DNA of 60,969 nucleotides from Campylobacter sp. CNRCH_2014_0184h (GTDB lineage: Bacteria; Campylobacterota; Campylobacteria; Campylobacterales; Campylobacteraceae), in NCBI RefSeq assembly GCF_025772985.1, contig NZ_JAKMTB010000007.1, positions 1-60,969 on the forward strand, in the 5' to 3' direction. Below the pieces are notes generated by a model. The model searched no databases, was not told the DNA's origin, and worked only from the letters and a program-made list of their open reading frames with translations. Positions 1 to 12,440 of the stretch are shown piece by piece (positions within the stretch are counted from its first letter, which is position 1; every line of letters begins with the position of its first letter). Position numbers and translations under genes: made by a program.

Positions 1-597
1 TTTACTTCAATTGTTTATTTTATAGGGTTTATATTAAGAAATATTTTCAATAAAAATTCTCATATATAAAATTAAAAATTAACTTTTTGTAGCATTTTTT
101 AAAATTAAAAATGATTGCAATTACTTATTTTTTATATATAGATCATAATCAAGTTTACAAAATCTATCTTTGTATGCAAAAAAATACTCACAAATTTATC
201 GATACCATCCTAGTTTGTTTTAACCATAGTTTTTCAAAATTTATAATACTCGCATAGTATCCTTTAATATATTCTAAGAAATTATACTAAAATTATTTTA
301 TATTTTTTATGTTTTAATTTATCAATTTTACCTTTTATAGTTGTAAACGAATACAAATAACTTGCATAATAAAAAAATACTTAATTATTTTAATTTTTTA
401 ACAAAAAATATTCAGGAAACCAACAGTTTTCATCAGGGTAAAAGTAAAATTTGTATTGCAAATAATATCAAAATTCTACAATAAATTACAAATATTTATA
501 CTGGATTATAGTAGAAAAATTAATTTGTAAGATATTTATAATTATTAAAAAATATAATTTTTAAGCTAATATTTTTAACTTTTATATTGAAAATATT
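1..597. other. AT-rich intergenic stretch without a recognisable gene
   Basis: All six frames are broken by frequent stops and I recognise no protein, tRNA or repeat. The part around 405-500 is slightly less AT-rich and has short open stretches of under 30 codons, which could be the remnant of a decayed gene, but nothing is identifiable. The end next to cmoA is A/T-only, with no convincing GC-containing terminator hairpin. Confidence 0.6.
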
Positions 598-1302
598 TTA
601 TTTAAAAGCTATGAAAGTTTCAAAATTTACCCATTTAAACACACTTTCTACTTTAGAAAATCCTGCTTTTTTAAGCATGGCTATGTTTTCATTTTGAGTA
701 TAAGGTATGAGAACATTTTCCAAAGCTTCTCGTTTGCTTGAAATTTCTAGCTTACTATAACCTTGCTCTAGTTTATACTGCTCATAAATTTGTATCATTT
801 TTTTAGCTATTTTGACATCTTCATAAAGAATTTTTTCGCTAAGCACAAATATACCATTTTCATTTAGGTTTTGATAGATTTTATCAACTAACTCTTGTCT
901 TTTGGGTGGGCGGATAAACTGCAAAGTGTAGGTGGCGATGAAAACATCATTTTTAAAAAACTCAAAATCATCTAAATTTTTTTGATGAAATTCCACCCTA
1001 GCTCCAAAAGCTTGGCATTTACTTTTAGCAATCTCTAGCATAGCATTAGCCTCATCAACCCCACTTAAAAGAAAATCTTTTCTTTTTTCATAAAGTGCAA
1101 GCAATAAACTAGCCGTAGAACAACCAAGATCACAAATTCTTGCATTTTGCGGTGTAAAATGATCTATGAGTTCGACTATGAGTTTTAAATTTTGCGTATA
1201 AAAAGGCACGGACCTTGACACCATATCATCAAAAACGCTTGCTACACTTTTATCAAATTCAAATTGTTTTTCTAAGGGTTTTTTAAAAATTTCATCTTTC
1301 AT
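598..1302 (-). CDS. cmoA: Carboxy-S-adenosyl-L-methionine synthase CmoA
   Basis: The 234-residue class I SAM methyltransferase fold has motif I as DLGCSTASLLLA at residues 58-69 and an N-terminal segment (FDKSVASVFDDMV) typical of CmoA. The family uses SAM and prephenate to make carboxy-SAM, which CmoB then uses to build 5-oxyacetyl-uridine at tRNA wobble position 34. No cmoB lies in this window. The start overlaps the 3' end of ribF by 11 nt, so it is probably the last gene of the nudH-to-cmoA cluster. The family call is firm; the alternative would be a generic SAM methyltransferase. Confidence 0.85.
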   Translation of the reverse strand: MKDEIFKKPLEKQFEFDKSVASVFDDMVSRSVPFYTQNLKLIVELIDHFTPQNARICDLGCSTASLLLALYEKRKDFLLSGVDEANAMLEIAKSKCQAFGARVEFHQKNLDDFEFFKNDVFIATYTLQFIRPPKRQELVDKIYQNLNENGIFVLSEKILYEDVKIAKKMIQIYEQYKLEQGYSKLEISSKREALENVLIPYTQNENIAMLKKAGFSKVESVFKWVNFETFIAFK

Positions 1303-2108
1303 TTAATTTTCCTAAAATTTCTTTTGCTTTGTTAATATCTTTACTAATTTGTGCTTTTAATAAAGCTAAGTCGTTAAATTTCTCATTAGCTCTTATATAG
1401 TCAATAAAGCTTAACTCCACTGATTTTGTATTTGTGTTTGTGAAATTTTCATCTAAAATATGCGTTTCTAAAGCAAAATTTTCATCAGTAGATCTTATAC
1501 CTATAAAACTTACACTATGATAACTTTTATTTTCAATCTTTACCAAAGTCGCATATACACCATCTTTAGGTAAAAAGAAGTCTTTGACGCATAAATTTAA
1601 AGTTGCAAAAAGCTCTTTAGCACCTATGCCTTGCCCTTTGATGATATTTGCCTGTATAGTATAAAACCTACCTAGGAAATTTTTAGCTTCTTTAACTTTA
1701 GCTTCTTCAAGTAAGGTTTTAATCATACTTGTATGAACGCTTTTGTTTTGAATTTTAAACTCATCTACAATGATAGTGTTTATATCACAAAGGCTTTGTA
1801 TATCTTTGGCGCTACATTTTCTTTCTTTACCAAATTTAAAATCATAACCTACGATGATTTTTTCTAGTTTGGGAAATTCTTGCTTTAAAAGCTTTAAAAA
1901 ATCCTCGCCTTTGTAATTTTTGATTTTTTCAAAATCACAAAAAATCAAAGGAAAATCAACCAAATTTACTCTAAAATCCTTAGGTGTTAAGGCTTCTTTT
2001 TCCTCTTTAGTGATGATAAACAAAGCTCCATTTTCATCTAAATGCTTAAAAAGCTCATAATGCCCCAAATGCATACCATCAAAACGCCCTATGGCTAAGC
2101 TCGTGATT

Positions 2109-5907
<3,799 letters not shown>

Positions 5908-5921
<14 letters not shown>

Positions 5922-6564
5922 TTTTTCTCTCGTGTAAAATTAAAGCTATAGTGCTTAGTAAAATAATTGGCTTTGCATTTAATTTAGCTAATTCATAAGC
6001 TTTATAAAAAAATTCAATTTCTTCATCGTTTAATTTTATATCTTGTTTAAAACATTCATGGCTTAAAGTGCTAATTAACTCTAAACACTCATGCTTATCT
6101 ATATTTTCATATTGTTTTAATAATGAAGCAATTTGAGCTAGATCCATTTTTTTAAGATCCAAATTTAAAGACATCTTTTCTTTTTGAATTTTATGCTTTT
6201 TTATGATAAATCTTGAAAGTATAGTAGGTAAAAAAACATTTTTTGAAGGAGCTACGATGATAAAATATACATTTTTTGGTGGCTCTTCAAAAAGTTTTAA
6301 CAAAAAATTTTGCGCTTCTTCACGAAAAGACTTGGCTAGTATAACAATGATTTTAGCTTGTGCTTCAGCTATATAACTTTCATTCATAATAGCTTTTGCG
6401 GTTGCTTGGCCGTTTTTGTCATAAGTTAAGTCATTTAGTCTTAATTCTAAGTCAGGATTTTTGGGTATGAAAAATCTTAGATTTTTTTGATCATATTCTT
6501 CTGTGAGCTTTTCTTGCATTAGCTCAAAATCATTATGGATAATGATTTTATTTCTTAGATTCAA
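5908..6564 (-). CDS. holB: DNA polymerase III delta-prime subunit (HolB), divergent
   Basis: This 218-residue clamp-loader-like protein has the conserved segment FLLKLFEEPPKNVYFIIVAPS followed by LPTILSRF, corresponding to the LLKxLEEPP and SRC regions of delta-prime. It lacks a Walker A loop and zinc-finger cysteines, and the SRC cysteine is Phe, so it looks like a reduced structural subunit. It overlaps hobA by 4 nt (ATGA) and folP by 14 nt. The context beside hobA supports a replisome role. Confidence 0.8.
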
Positions 6565-7097
6565 ATTTCTACCTTAGAAAAAAGCACAGCCTCTAAGCTT
6601 TGCTCAAATACTTTATATAAAGAAATGAGTTTATAGTCTAATTCCTTATCACGCGAGGAAAGGTAAAAGCTATTTTGCAATTGCTCATCAAAAAGCCAAA
6701 GCATACTTTCTGCTTTAGAATTAGCGATTTTAAATTTAAAACCTGTATTAGTTCCTATATAAAAAAAGGCATAACCATTAGGAAAAGAAATACTTAAAAG
6801 ATCATTTAACAAATCTATATCTTCTTGGGTATTACAAGTTTTATTATAAATTCCTTTTAAAGACACAAAAGGCACTAAAGGTCTTGTGGAACTAGCGTTA
6901 ATTTGGCCTAAAAAATACTCTTCAAACCACGTTCTTTGATCATCAGTAATCACAATAAAAGTATAACCTTGCAAAAGCAAAGCTAACTTAGAAGCGATCA
7001 AAGGCGACCACTCAAGACGCCTTTCTTCTAACCAACTTGTATAAGTACCATTTTCTCGGATTTGCTCTAGGGTAAATTTTAAAAAACTATTGCTCAT
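6561..7097 (-). CDS. hobA: DnaA-initiator-associating factor HobA
   Basis: This 178-residue protein matches the epsilonproteobacterial HobA family (N-terminal GTYTSWLEERRLEWSPL; central YTFIVITDDQRTWFEEYFL). In Helicobacter and Campylobacter, HobA has a SIS-like fold, forms tetramers and binds DnaA domain I to promote orisome assembly at oriC, as DiaA does in E. coli. It starts directly after the lysC stop, with no gap, and ends with an ATGA overlap into holB. Confidence 0.85.
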   Translation of the reverse strand: MSNSFLKFTLEQIRENGTYTSWLEERRLEWSPLIASKLALLLQGYTFIVITDDQRTWFEEYFLGQINASSTRPLVPFVSLKGIYNKTCNTQEDIDLLNDLLSISFPNGYAFFYIGTNTGFKFKIANSKAESMLWLFDEQLQNSFYLSSRDKELDYKLISLYKVFEQSLEAVLFSKVEI

Positions 7098-8300
7098 TTA
7101 TATATCTAGTTTATAAACTTCATGTAATACTCTTACAGCTAATTCGCCATATTTTTCATGCACGATAACTGAAATTTTAATTTCACTTGTAGAAATCATT
7201 TGTATGTTGATATTTTCATTTGCTAATGCTTTAAAAGCTGCCGAAGCTACTCCAGAATGTGATTTCATACCCACACCCACAACTGAAACTTTTACCACAG
7301 CACTATCTGTTTCTATATTAGCATTAGCACCTAAAACTTTTTTCATAGCATTAGTTGCTAAATCAAGTTCATTTTCAGGCACAGTAAAACCTAAATTTGT
7401 AGCTCCATCTAAACCTACATTTTGGATAATCATATCTACATTGATATTTTCATTTGCTAAAGTCCCAAAAATTTCAGCAGCAATACCTGGCTTATCATCG
7501 ATATTTCTTAAAGTAACCCTTGCTTGGTTTTTATCTAGTGCTATACCACTAACCAAAGCTTGTTCCATATTTTCCTCCTTAGTAATGATCGTACCTTCAT
7601 TTTCATTAAAGCTACTTCTAGTAACTAATTTTACATTTAATTTTTTAGCAAGTTCTACAGAGCGATTTTGTAAAACCTTAGCTCCTAAACTTGCAAGCTC
7701 TAGCATTTCTTCATAAGAAATTTTATCTAGCTTTTTAGCCTTTGGCTCAATTCTAGGATCGGTAGTATATACCCCATCTACATCAGTATAAATTTCACAT
7801 AAATCAGCATTTAAAGCTCCCGCTAGTGCTACCGCACTTAAGTCACTTCCACCACGCCCCAAAGTAGTAACATTACCCATTTTGTCAATACCTTGAAAGC
7901 CAGCAACTACTACGATATATCCCTCATCTAAGGCTTTGTTAATATTTGTAGTATCAATGTGTTCTATTCTTGCTTTAGTATAAACATCATCTGTGATAAT
8001 TCCTGCATTGCGTCCGGAAAATGCAGTAGCTTTTAAACCCATTTCATTTAATGCAATAGCAAGCAAAGATGAAGTCACGCGTTCGCCACTACTTAAAAGC
8101 ATATCCATCTCACGACCTGAAGGATTTTTACTAAAATGGTGAGCAAAATCAATAAGTTCATTAGTAACCCCACTCATCGCTGAAACTACCACAACTAACT
8201 TATCACAAGTTTTTTTACTTTTTGCTACTCTTTTAGCAACTTCATCAATACGCTCAAGCGTTCCTACACTTGTTCCCCCATATTTTTGTACGACCAGCAT
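7098..8300 (-). CDS. lysC: Aspartate kinase LysC
   Basis: This 400-residue aspartokinase starts with VQKYGGTSVG and has the substrate-binding TLGRGGSDLSAVALA region near 150. Two ACT regulatory domains follow from about residue 260. It phosphorylates aspartate at the head of the lysine, diaminopimelate, threonine and methionine pathway; dapA, a later step, is at 56.5 kb. The ATG shares a base with the nudH stop and follows AAAGGGGG with 9 nt spacing. ACT domains imply feedback control by lysine and/or threonine (family knowledge). Confidence 0.95.
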   Translation of the reverse strand: MLVVQKYGGTSVGTLERIDEVAKRVAKSKKTCDKLVVVVSAMSGVTNELIDFAHHFSKNPSGREMDMLLSSGERVTSSLLAIALNEMGLKATAFSGRNAGIITDDVYTKARIEHIDTTNINKALDEGYIVVVAGFQGIDKMGNVTTLGRGGSDLSAVALAGALNADLCEIYTDVDGVYTTDPRIEPKAKKLDKISYEEMLELASLGAKVLQNRSVELAKKLNVKLVTRSSFNENEGTIITKEENMEQALVSGIALDKNQARVTLRNIDDKPGIAAEIFGTLANENINVDMIIQNVGLDGATNLGFTVPENELDLATNAMKKVLGANANIETDSAVVKVSVVGVGMKSHSGVASAAFKALANENINIQMISTSEIKISVIVHEKYGELAVRVLHEVYKLDI

Positions 8301-8770
8301 TAAATATACCCCCTTTCTTTAAAATATTTTAAAACCTTAATATATATAGGTTTTTTAAAATGGTTAATCATATCATAAACATCTTCTAATGAAGCAAATT
8401 TATAAGCATCAAATTCAGGATTTTTAGTGTTTAGATTAATGATAGCTTTATTTTTCAATCTAACCAAAAAATATTTTTGGCTTTGACCATCATAAGGATA
8501 CATTTTTTGTGCAACCTTAGTTGGAAAATCATAATTAATCCACTCAGGATATTCAGCTAAAATTTCAACCTCATCTGTGCCTATTTCTTCTTTTAACTCT
8601 CTAAATAATGCACTTTTAACTTCTTCTTCCTCATCTATACCACCTTGAGGAAATTGCCATATATCTTCCATATCATTGCGTTTAGCAAGTAAAATTTTAC
8701 ATTCAAAAGGATAAGCTGATGATAGTACAACAGCGGCTACATTTGGCCTATATTTTTTTTCTTTTTCCAT
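8300..8770 (-). CDS. rppH: RNA pyrophosphohydrolase (Nudix) NudH/RppH
   Basis: This 156-residue Nudix hydrolase has a complete Nudix box at residues 43-65 (GGIDEEEE, then RELKEEIGT) and the WQFPQGG sequence typical of RppH. The family removes pyrophosphate from mRNA 5' ends to start decay, or hydrolyses dinucleoside polyphosphates. It is the first gene of the minus-strand cluster, and a TATATT -10 candidate lies at 8797-8802. An AAGGAT ribosome-binding site precedes the ATG. Confidence 0.9.
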   Translation of the reverse strand: MEKEKKYRPNVAAVVLSSAYPFECKILLAKRNDMEDIWQFPQGGIDEEEEVKSALFRELKEEIGTDEVEILAEYPEWINYDFPTKVAQKMYPYDGQSQKYFLVRLKNKAIINLNTKNPEFDAYKFASLEDVYDMINHFKKPIYIKVLKYFKERGYI

Positions 8771-8796
8771 GATTTTCTTATCCTTGACTTTTTAAT

Positions 8797-8802
8797 AATA
8801 TA
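8797..8802 (-). promoter_or_regulatory. Candidate -10 element of the nudH cluster
   Basis: Read on the minus strand this is TATATT in an A/T-rich stretch 27 nt upstream of the rppH ATG. Campylobacter sigma-70 promoters rely mainly on the -10 element, so no -35 is expected. Confidence 0.4.
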
Positions 8803-8825
8803 ATTCTAACAAAAAAATACGAATT

Positions 8826-8831
8826 TATAAT
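8826..8831 (+). promoter_or_regulatory. Candidate -10 element of hemW
   Basis: A perfect TATAAT lies 19 nt upstream of the hemW ATG, followed by an AAAGAAG ribosome-binding site. The predicted leader would be only about 13 nt. Confidence 0.5.
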
Positions 8832-8850
8832 CACATTTTAAAGAAGTTTT

Positions 8851-9900
8851 ATGCATTTATACATACATATACCATTTTGTGAAAGCAAGTGTTTTTATTG
8901 TTCTTTTACTTCACTTAAGAAAAAGGACTTTGAAAAAGATTATTTAAATGCTTTAACGCAAGATATAAAATATCAACTAAATTTTTTCAAACTTGATAAA
9001 AATTCCATAAAGACTGTTTTTATAGGTGGTGGAACGCCTAGTTTAATGGATGCTAGTTTTTATGAAAAAATATTTATTTTTATACAAAGTTATTTACAAA
9101 AAGATAGTGAAATTAGTATAGAAGCAAACCCCAACTCGAGTAATTTTTCTTGGCTTAAAGAGATAAAAAATTTAGGTTTTAATCGTATTTCTTTTGGAGT
9201 GCAAAGTTTTCATGAAAAAAAATTACAATTTCTTGGGCGTATTCATGATCAAAAAAGTATTTTTACTAGTATAGAAAATGCAAAAAAAGCAGGATTTAAT
9301 AATATCAATCTAGACTTAATTTACGATACAAAACTTGATGATAAAAAAATGCTTGATTATGAAATTTCCAAACTTACTCTGCTTGATATTAACCATGTGA
9401 GCGCTTATAATCTAACCATAGAAGAAAAGACAAGATTTGCTAAAAAATTTCATTTTAAAAAAAATGCACCGCGCCTTGCAAAGCATTTTATTAAAGCAAT
9501 TGAAATCCTTGGCTATAAACAATATGAAATCAGCAATTTTGGACAAATTTGCAAACACAATCTTGCATACTGGCAAGGAAAAGACTATATAGGTTGTGGT
9601 TTAAGTGCGGTGGGATTTTTAAAAAATCAAAGATTTTATACTAAAAAAAGTTTAAAAGATTATATAACAAATCCTTGTTTTAGAGAGATTGAAAATTTAA
9701 ATTCAAAAGATTTACGCTTAGAGCATATTTTCTTAGGACTTAGAAGTATTATAGGAGTGGATGAAACAAAGCTAGAACCTTTAGAAAAAGAAAAAGCAAT
9801 ATTTCTTAGTAAAAAAGGAAAGCTAGTTTATAAAAATGGAATTTTTTATAACACCAACTACCTTTTAAGCGATGAACTAGCTTTGTATATTAGCACTTAG
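8851..9900 (+). CDS. hemW: Radical SAM HemW-like protein (coproporphyrinogen oxidase-like)
   Basis: This 349-residue radical SAM protein has the cluster motif CESKCFYCSF (C-x3-C-x2-C followed by x-Phe). True HemN oxidases carry a fourth cysteine at that Phe position, so this favours HemW, a haem chaperone, over a catalytic oxidase. GGGTPSL and the C-terminal HemN-type domain (from about 250) fit. It is a single gene divergent from rppH, and its 3' end overlaps convergent chuD by 11 nt. Its place beside a haem-uptake locus may be coincidental. Confidence 0.85.
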   Translation: MHLYIHIPFCESKCFYCSFTSLKKKDFEKDYLNALTQDIKYQLNFFKLDKNSIKTVFIGGGTPSLMDASFYEKIFIFIQSYLQKDSEISIEANPNSSNFSWLKEIKNLGFNRISFGVQSFHEKKLQFLGRIHDQKSIFTSIENAKKAGFNNINLDLIYDTKLDDKKMLDYEISKLTLLDINHVSAYNLTIEEKTRFAKKFHFKKNAPRLAKHFIKAIEILGYKQYEISNFGQICKHNLAYWQGKDYIGCGLSAVGFLKNQRFYTKKSLKDYITNPCFREIENLNSKDLRLEHIFLGLRSIIGVDETKLEPLEKEKAIFLSKKGKLVYKNGIFYNTNYLLSDELALYIST

Positions 9901-10690
9901 AAAGTAATGTTTTAAATTTTTTAATTCTATCAAGTATTTTTGGACTTAATCTTAACAATTCATGGGTATGATCATTTATAATGATACAATTTTGCTTCCA
10001 AGCCTTAGTGGATTTTAATAAAGAATAATTCAATAAGCTTTGTTTGTTTGCACCCATTCCAAGTATGATCATATCAGGATTTTGCTTTAAGATATGCTCT
10101 TGAGAAAGAATGGGTCTTGAAACCTTACTTTTAGGACTAACATTAGAAAAACCCAGTAATCTTAAAATATCTGCAATCAAAGAATTATCATTAAAAGCCA
10201 TCAAAGGTTGAGCTGAATATAAATATATAACATTTTTATTTTTAGCTTGTTCTTGAAGTTGTTTAAGTTCATTTTGAAAATACTCCAAAAGTTTTTGCCC
10301 CTGCTCCTCTTTATGAATAAGCTTTGCTAAGATGAGAATATTTTCTTTGATATCCTCTAAATTTTTTGATTGTAATGCAATGCTTTTGATTTTAAACTGA
10401 TCTAATATGGGTTTTAGATTGAAAGAATATTCACTCAAAACAACTAAACTTGGTCGCAGGGAAACAATTTTTTCCACTGAAGGGTTAGAAAAAGTACCTA
10501 CGCTTGGGATATTTTTAGTCTTTTCTTCTGGATAAATACTAGAATATTGTAACTTAGCAATACCAACAATCTCATCTGCTCCATCAAGCATAAATATGGT
10601 CTCAACACTAGCAGGATCTAACACCACTAAACGCTCTTTAGAATACACAAAACTAATCACAATACTTATTAACAATAAGATTTTTTTCAT
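9890..10690 (-). CDS. chuD: Haem ABC transporter periplasmic binding protein ChuD
   Basis: This 266-residue class III substrate-binding protein has a signal peptide (about 1-17, cleavage after VYS) with no lipobox cysteine, so it is predicted to be soluble and periplasmic. Family features are IVGIAKLQYSS, the VGTFSNPSVEKIVSLRPSLV segment and a long central helix. By context it captures haem delivered by ChuA and passes it to ChuB/ChuC. It follows chuC by 1 nt and is the last gene of chuABCD. Confidence 0.85.
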   Translation of the reverse strand: MKKILLLISIVISFVYSKERLVVLDPASVETIFMLDGADEIVGIAKLQYSSIYPEEKTKNIPSVGTFSNPSVEKIVSLRPSLVVLSEYSFNLKPILDQFKIKSIALQSKNLEDIKENILILAKLIHKEEQGQKLLEYFQNELKQLQEQAKNKNVIYLYSAQPLMAFNDNSLIADILRLLGFSNVSPKSKVSRPILSQEHILKQNPDMIILGMGANKQSLLNYSLLKSTKAWKQNCIIINDHTHELLRLSPKILDRIKKFKTLLSKC

Positions 10691-10691
10691 T

Positions 10692-11462
10692 TTATTCCTT
10701 TAAAGCTAAAACATATGGTCTTGCATTTTTATAAATCACTTCGCATTTTAACCCATAAATTTCATATAAAATTTCAGGAGTAAAAAGCTTATGTGTACTG
10801 TCAAAATACCGAACCTTTCCATCTTTTAAAAATACCAATTGATCACAAAAAATAGAAGCTAAATTTAAATCATGCAAAATAGCCACAATAGAGATATTTT
10901 TTTTATGGATAAGTTGCTCACAAAATTTTAAAATTTCTATAGAGTATTTTAAATCTAAAGCTGAAGTAGGCTCATCTAGGAAAAGTATTTTTGGATTTTT
11001 TAATAAAGCCCTTATAAGGAGGATTTTTTGGAATTCTCCCCCACTTAAAGATAAGATATTTCTATGCAACAAATGTTCGCATTGTAGTGTTTTTGCGTAA
11101 TTTTTCACTTCTTTTATATCTTCATGAGTATAACTTGAAAAAGAATACTTTAGTGCGTTATATTTTCCCATTAGCAAAACATCTACAACTTTTAAAGGAG
11201 CTTGGAGTTTAGATTTTTGTGGTACTAGCCCTATTAGACGTGATATGTCTTTTGTGTTAATATGATTCACATTTTCGCCTAATAAAACAATTTCACCTTG
11301 ATTTGGCATTAAATCTTTCAATAGTAACTTTAATAAAGTACTTTTTCCAGACCCATTTGGACCTAAAATACCTAAGAATGTTTGATGTTTTAGACTGATA
11401 TTGATATTTTCAAGTAATGCTTTATGATCATATGAAAAATACAAATTATGAATTTTAATCAT
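10692..11462 (-). CDS. chuC: Haem ABC transporter ATP-binding protein ChuC
   Basis: This 256-residue FecE/HmuV-type ATPase has Walker A GPNGSGKS (34-41), the Q-loop VPQKSK, ABC signature LSGGE, Walker B ILFLDEPTSALD and an H-loop ILHDLNLA. It powers haem or iron-complex import through ChuB. It lies 3 nt downstream of chuB and 1 nt upstream of chuD. Confidence 0.92.
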   Translation of the reverse strand: MIKIHNLYFSYDHKALLENINISLKHQTFLGILGPNGSGKSTLLKLLLKDLMPNQGEIVLLGENVNHINTKDISRLIGLVPQKSKLQAPLKVVDVLLMGKYNALKYSFSSYTHEDIKEVKNYAKTLQCEHLLHRNILSLSGGEFQKILLIRALLKNPKILFLDEPTSALDLKYSIEILKFCEQLIHKKNISIVAILHDLNLASIFCDQLVFLKDGKVRYFDSTHKLFTPEILYEIYGLKCEVIYKNARPYVLALKE

Positions 11463-11465
11463 TTT

Positions 11466-12440
11466 TCAAAATCCTTTTTTTGACTTCAAAGCTAAATATA
11501 AAAATATAGGCGAACCAAACAAAGCAGTAATAATGCCTATGGGTATTTGAACAGGAGAAAGTAAAGTCTTTGCTATAATATCACTAATGAGCAAAAAAAT
11601 ACCACCAAAAACAACAGAATATGGGATCACAATAGCATTATCATAGGTTTTAAAAATCAATCTCACAACATGCGGTATAATCAAACCAACAAAAGCTATA
11701 ATCCCCGTAAAAGCCACAGCAAAAGATACAGCTAATGAAGAAACGATCAAAAGTTTTATCCTTAAGCTATATGCATCAACTCCTAAATTTTTAGCCTCTT
11801 CATCTCCGCTTAGTAAAATATTTAAGGCATTTTTATTGATATAAAAATACAATAAACTTAAAAGCAAAGGCAAGATAAGAATTTGCACATGATACCAAGA
11901 ACTTAAGCCAATATTTCCCATCAACCAAGCTACAACCTTAAAAGAGTCTTCTCCAATAACATAAGTAAAAAATGAAGTAAAAGCTCCTAAAAAAGATGAT
12001 GTAGCAATACCAATAATCAACAATGTGCTAATGGAAGTTTTAGAAGCAATTTTAAAAACAAAAAAAGAAAAAATACTCGAACAAATAAAGGCAAAAATTC
12101 CATAATAATAATCTTCAAAGCCCAATAAATAAGCAACAATAGCCCCAAAAGTAGCCGCTGAAGCAATACCTATGATATAAGGATCTGCTATGGGGTTTGA
12201 AAATACATTTTGGGTAATAGCTCCACTACTTGATAATAACATTCCAATCAAAATAGCCATAACTACTCTACTTAAACGAGCATCTATGATCATTTGATTT
12301 AAAGTGTCATTATGTATAAAAACATATTCATACAGTTGCACAAGGTTGATATTTTCCTCACCTAAGCATAACGCCATTACAATAACCACAAAATAAGCCA
12401 AAACAAACATGGAGTAAATTAAAGTGTTTTTAGAACACAT
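11466..12440 (-). CDS. chuB: Haem ABC transporter permease ChuB
   Basis: This FecCD-family permease is about 324 residues with 8-10 membrane segments. Family signatures include SRVVMAILIGMLLSSSGAITQ, NPIADPYIIGIASAATFGAI and FVGLIIPHVVRL. The open frame extends to 12491, but the ATG at 12440 is preceded by GGAG with 7 nt spacing. It yields a hydrophobic N-terminus and only an 11-nt overlap with chuA, so I prefer it over the longer form. Confidence 0.9.
   Translation of the reverse strand: MCSKNTLIYSMFVLAYFVVIVMALCLGEENINLVQLYEYVFIHNDTLNQMIIDARLSRVVMAILIGMLLSSSGAITQNVFSNPIADPYIIGIASAATFGAIVAYLLGFEDYYYGIFAFICSSIFSFFVFKIASKTSISTLLIIGIATSSFLGAFTSFFTYVIGEDSFKVVAWLMGNIGLSSWYHVQILILPLLLSLLYFYINKNALNILLSGDEEAKNLGVDAYSLRIKLLIVSSLAVSFAVAFTGIIAFVGLIIPHVVRLIFKTYDNAIVIPYSVVFGGIFLLISDIIAKTLLSPVQIPIGIITALFGSPIFLYLALKSKKGF

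Noticed and set aside
105-160. Fur-box-like sequence in the left intergenic region
   Set aside because: The ATGATTGCAATTA and GATCATAATC pieces do not form a consistent inverted repeat and no iron gene follows.
7204-7716. 170-codon plus-strand open frame opposite lysC
   Set aside because: It lies entirely antisense to a well-conserved gene, has no ribosome-binding site and its translation is a Ser/Phe/Thr-rich shadow.
8851-9900. Catalytic oxygen-independent coproporphyrinogen oxidase HemN
   Set aside because: The fourth cysteine of the HemN cluster motif is replaced by Phe, which is the HemW pattern.
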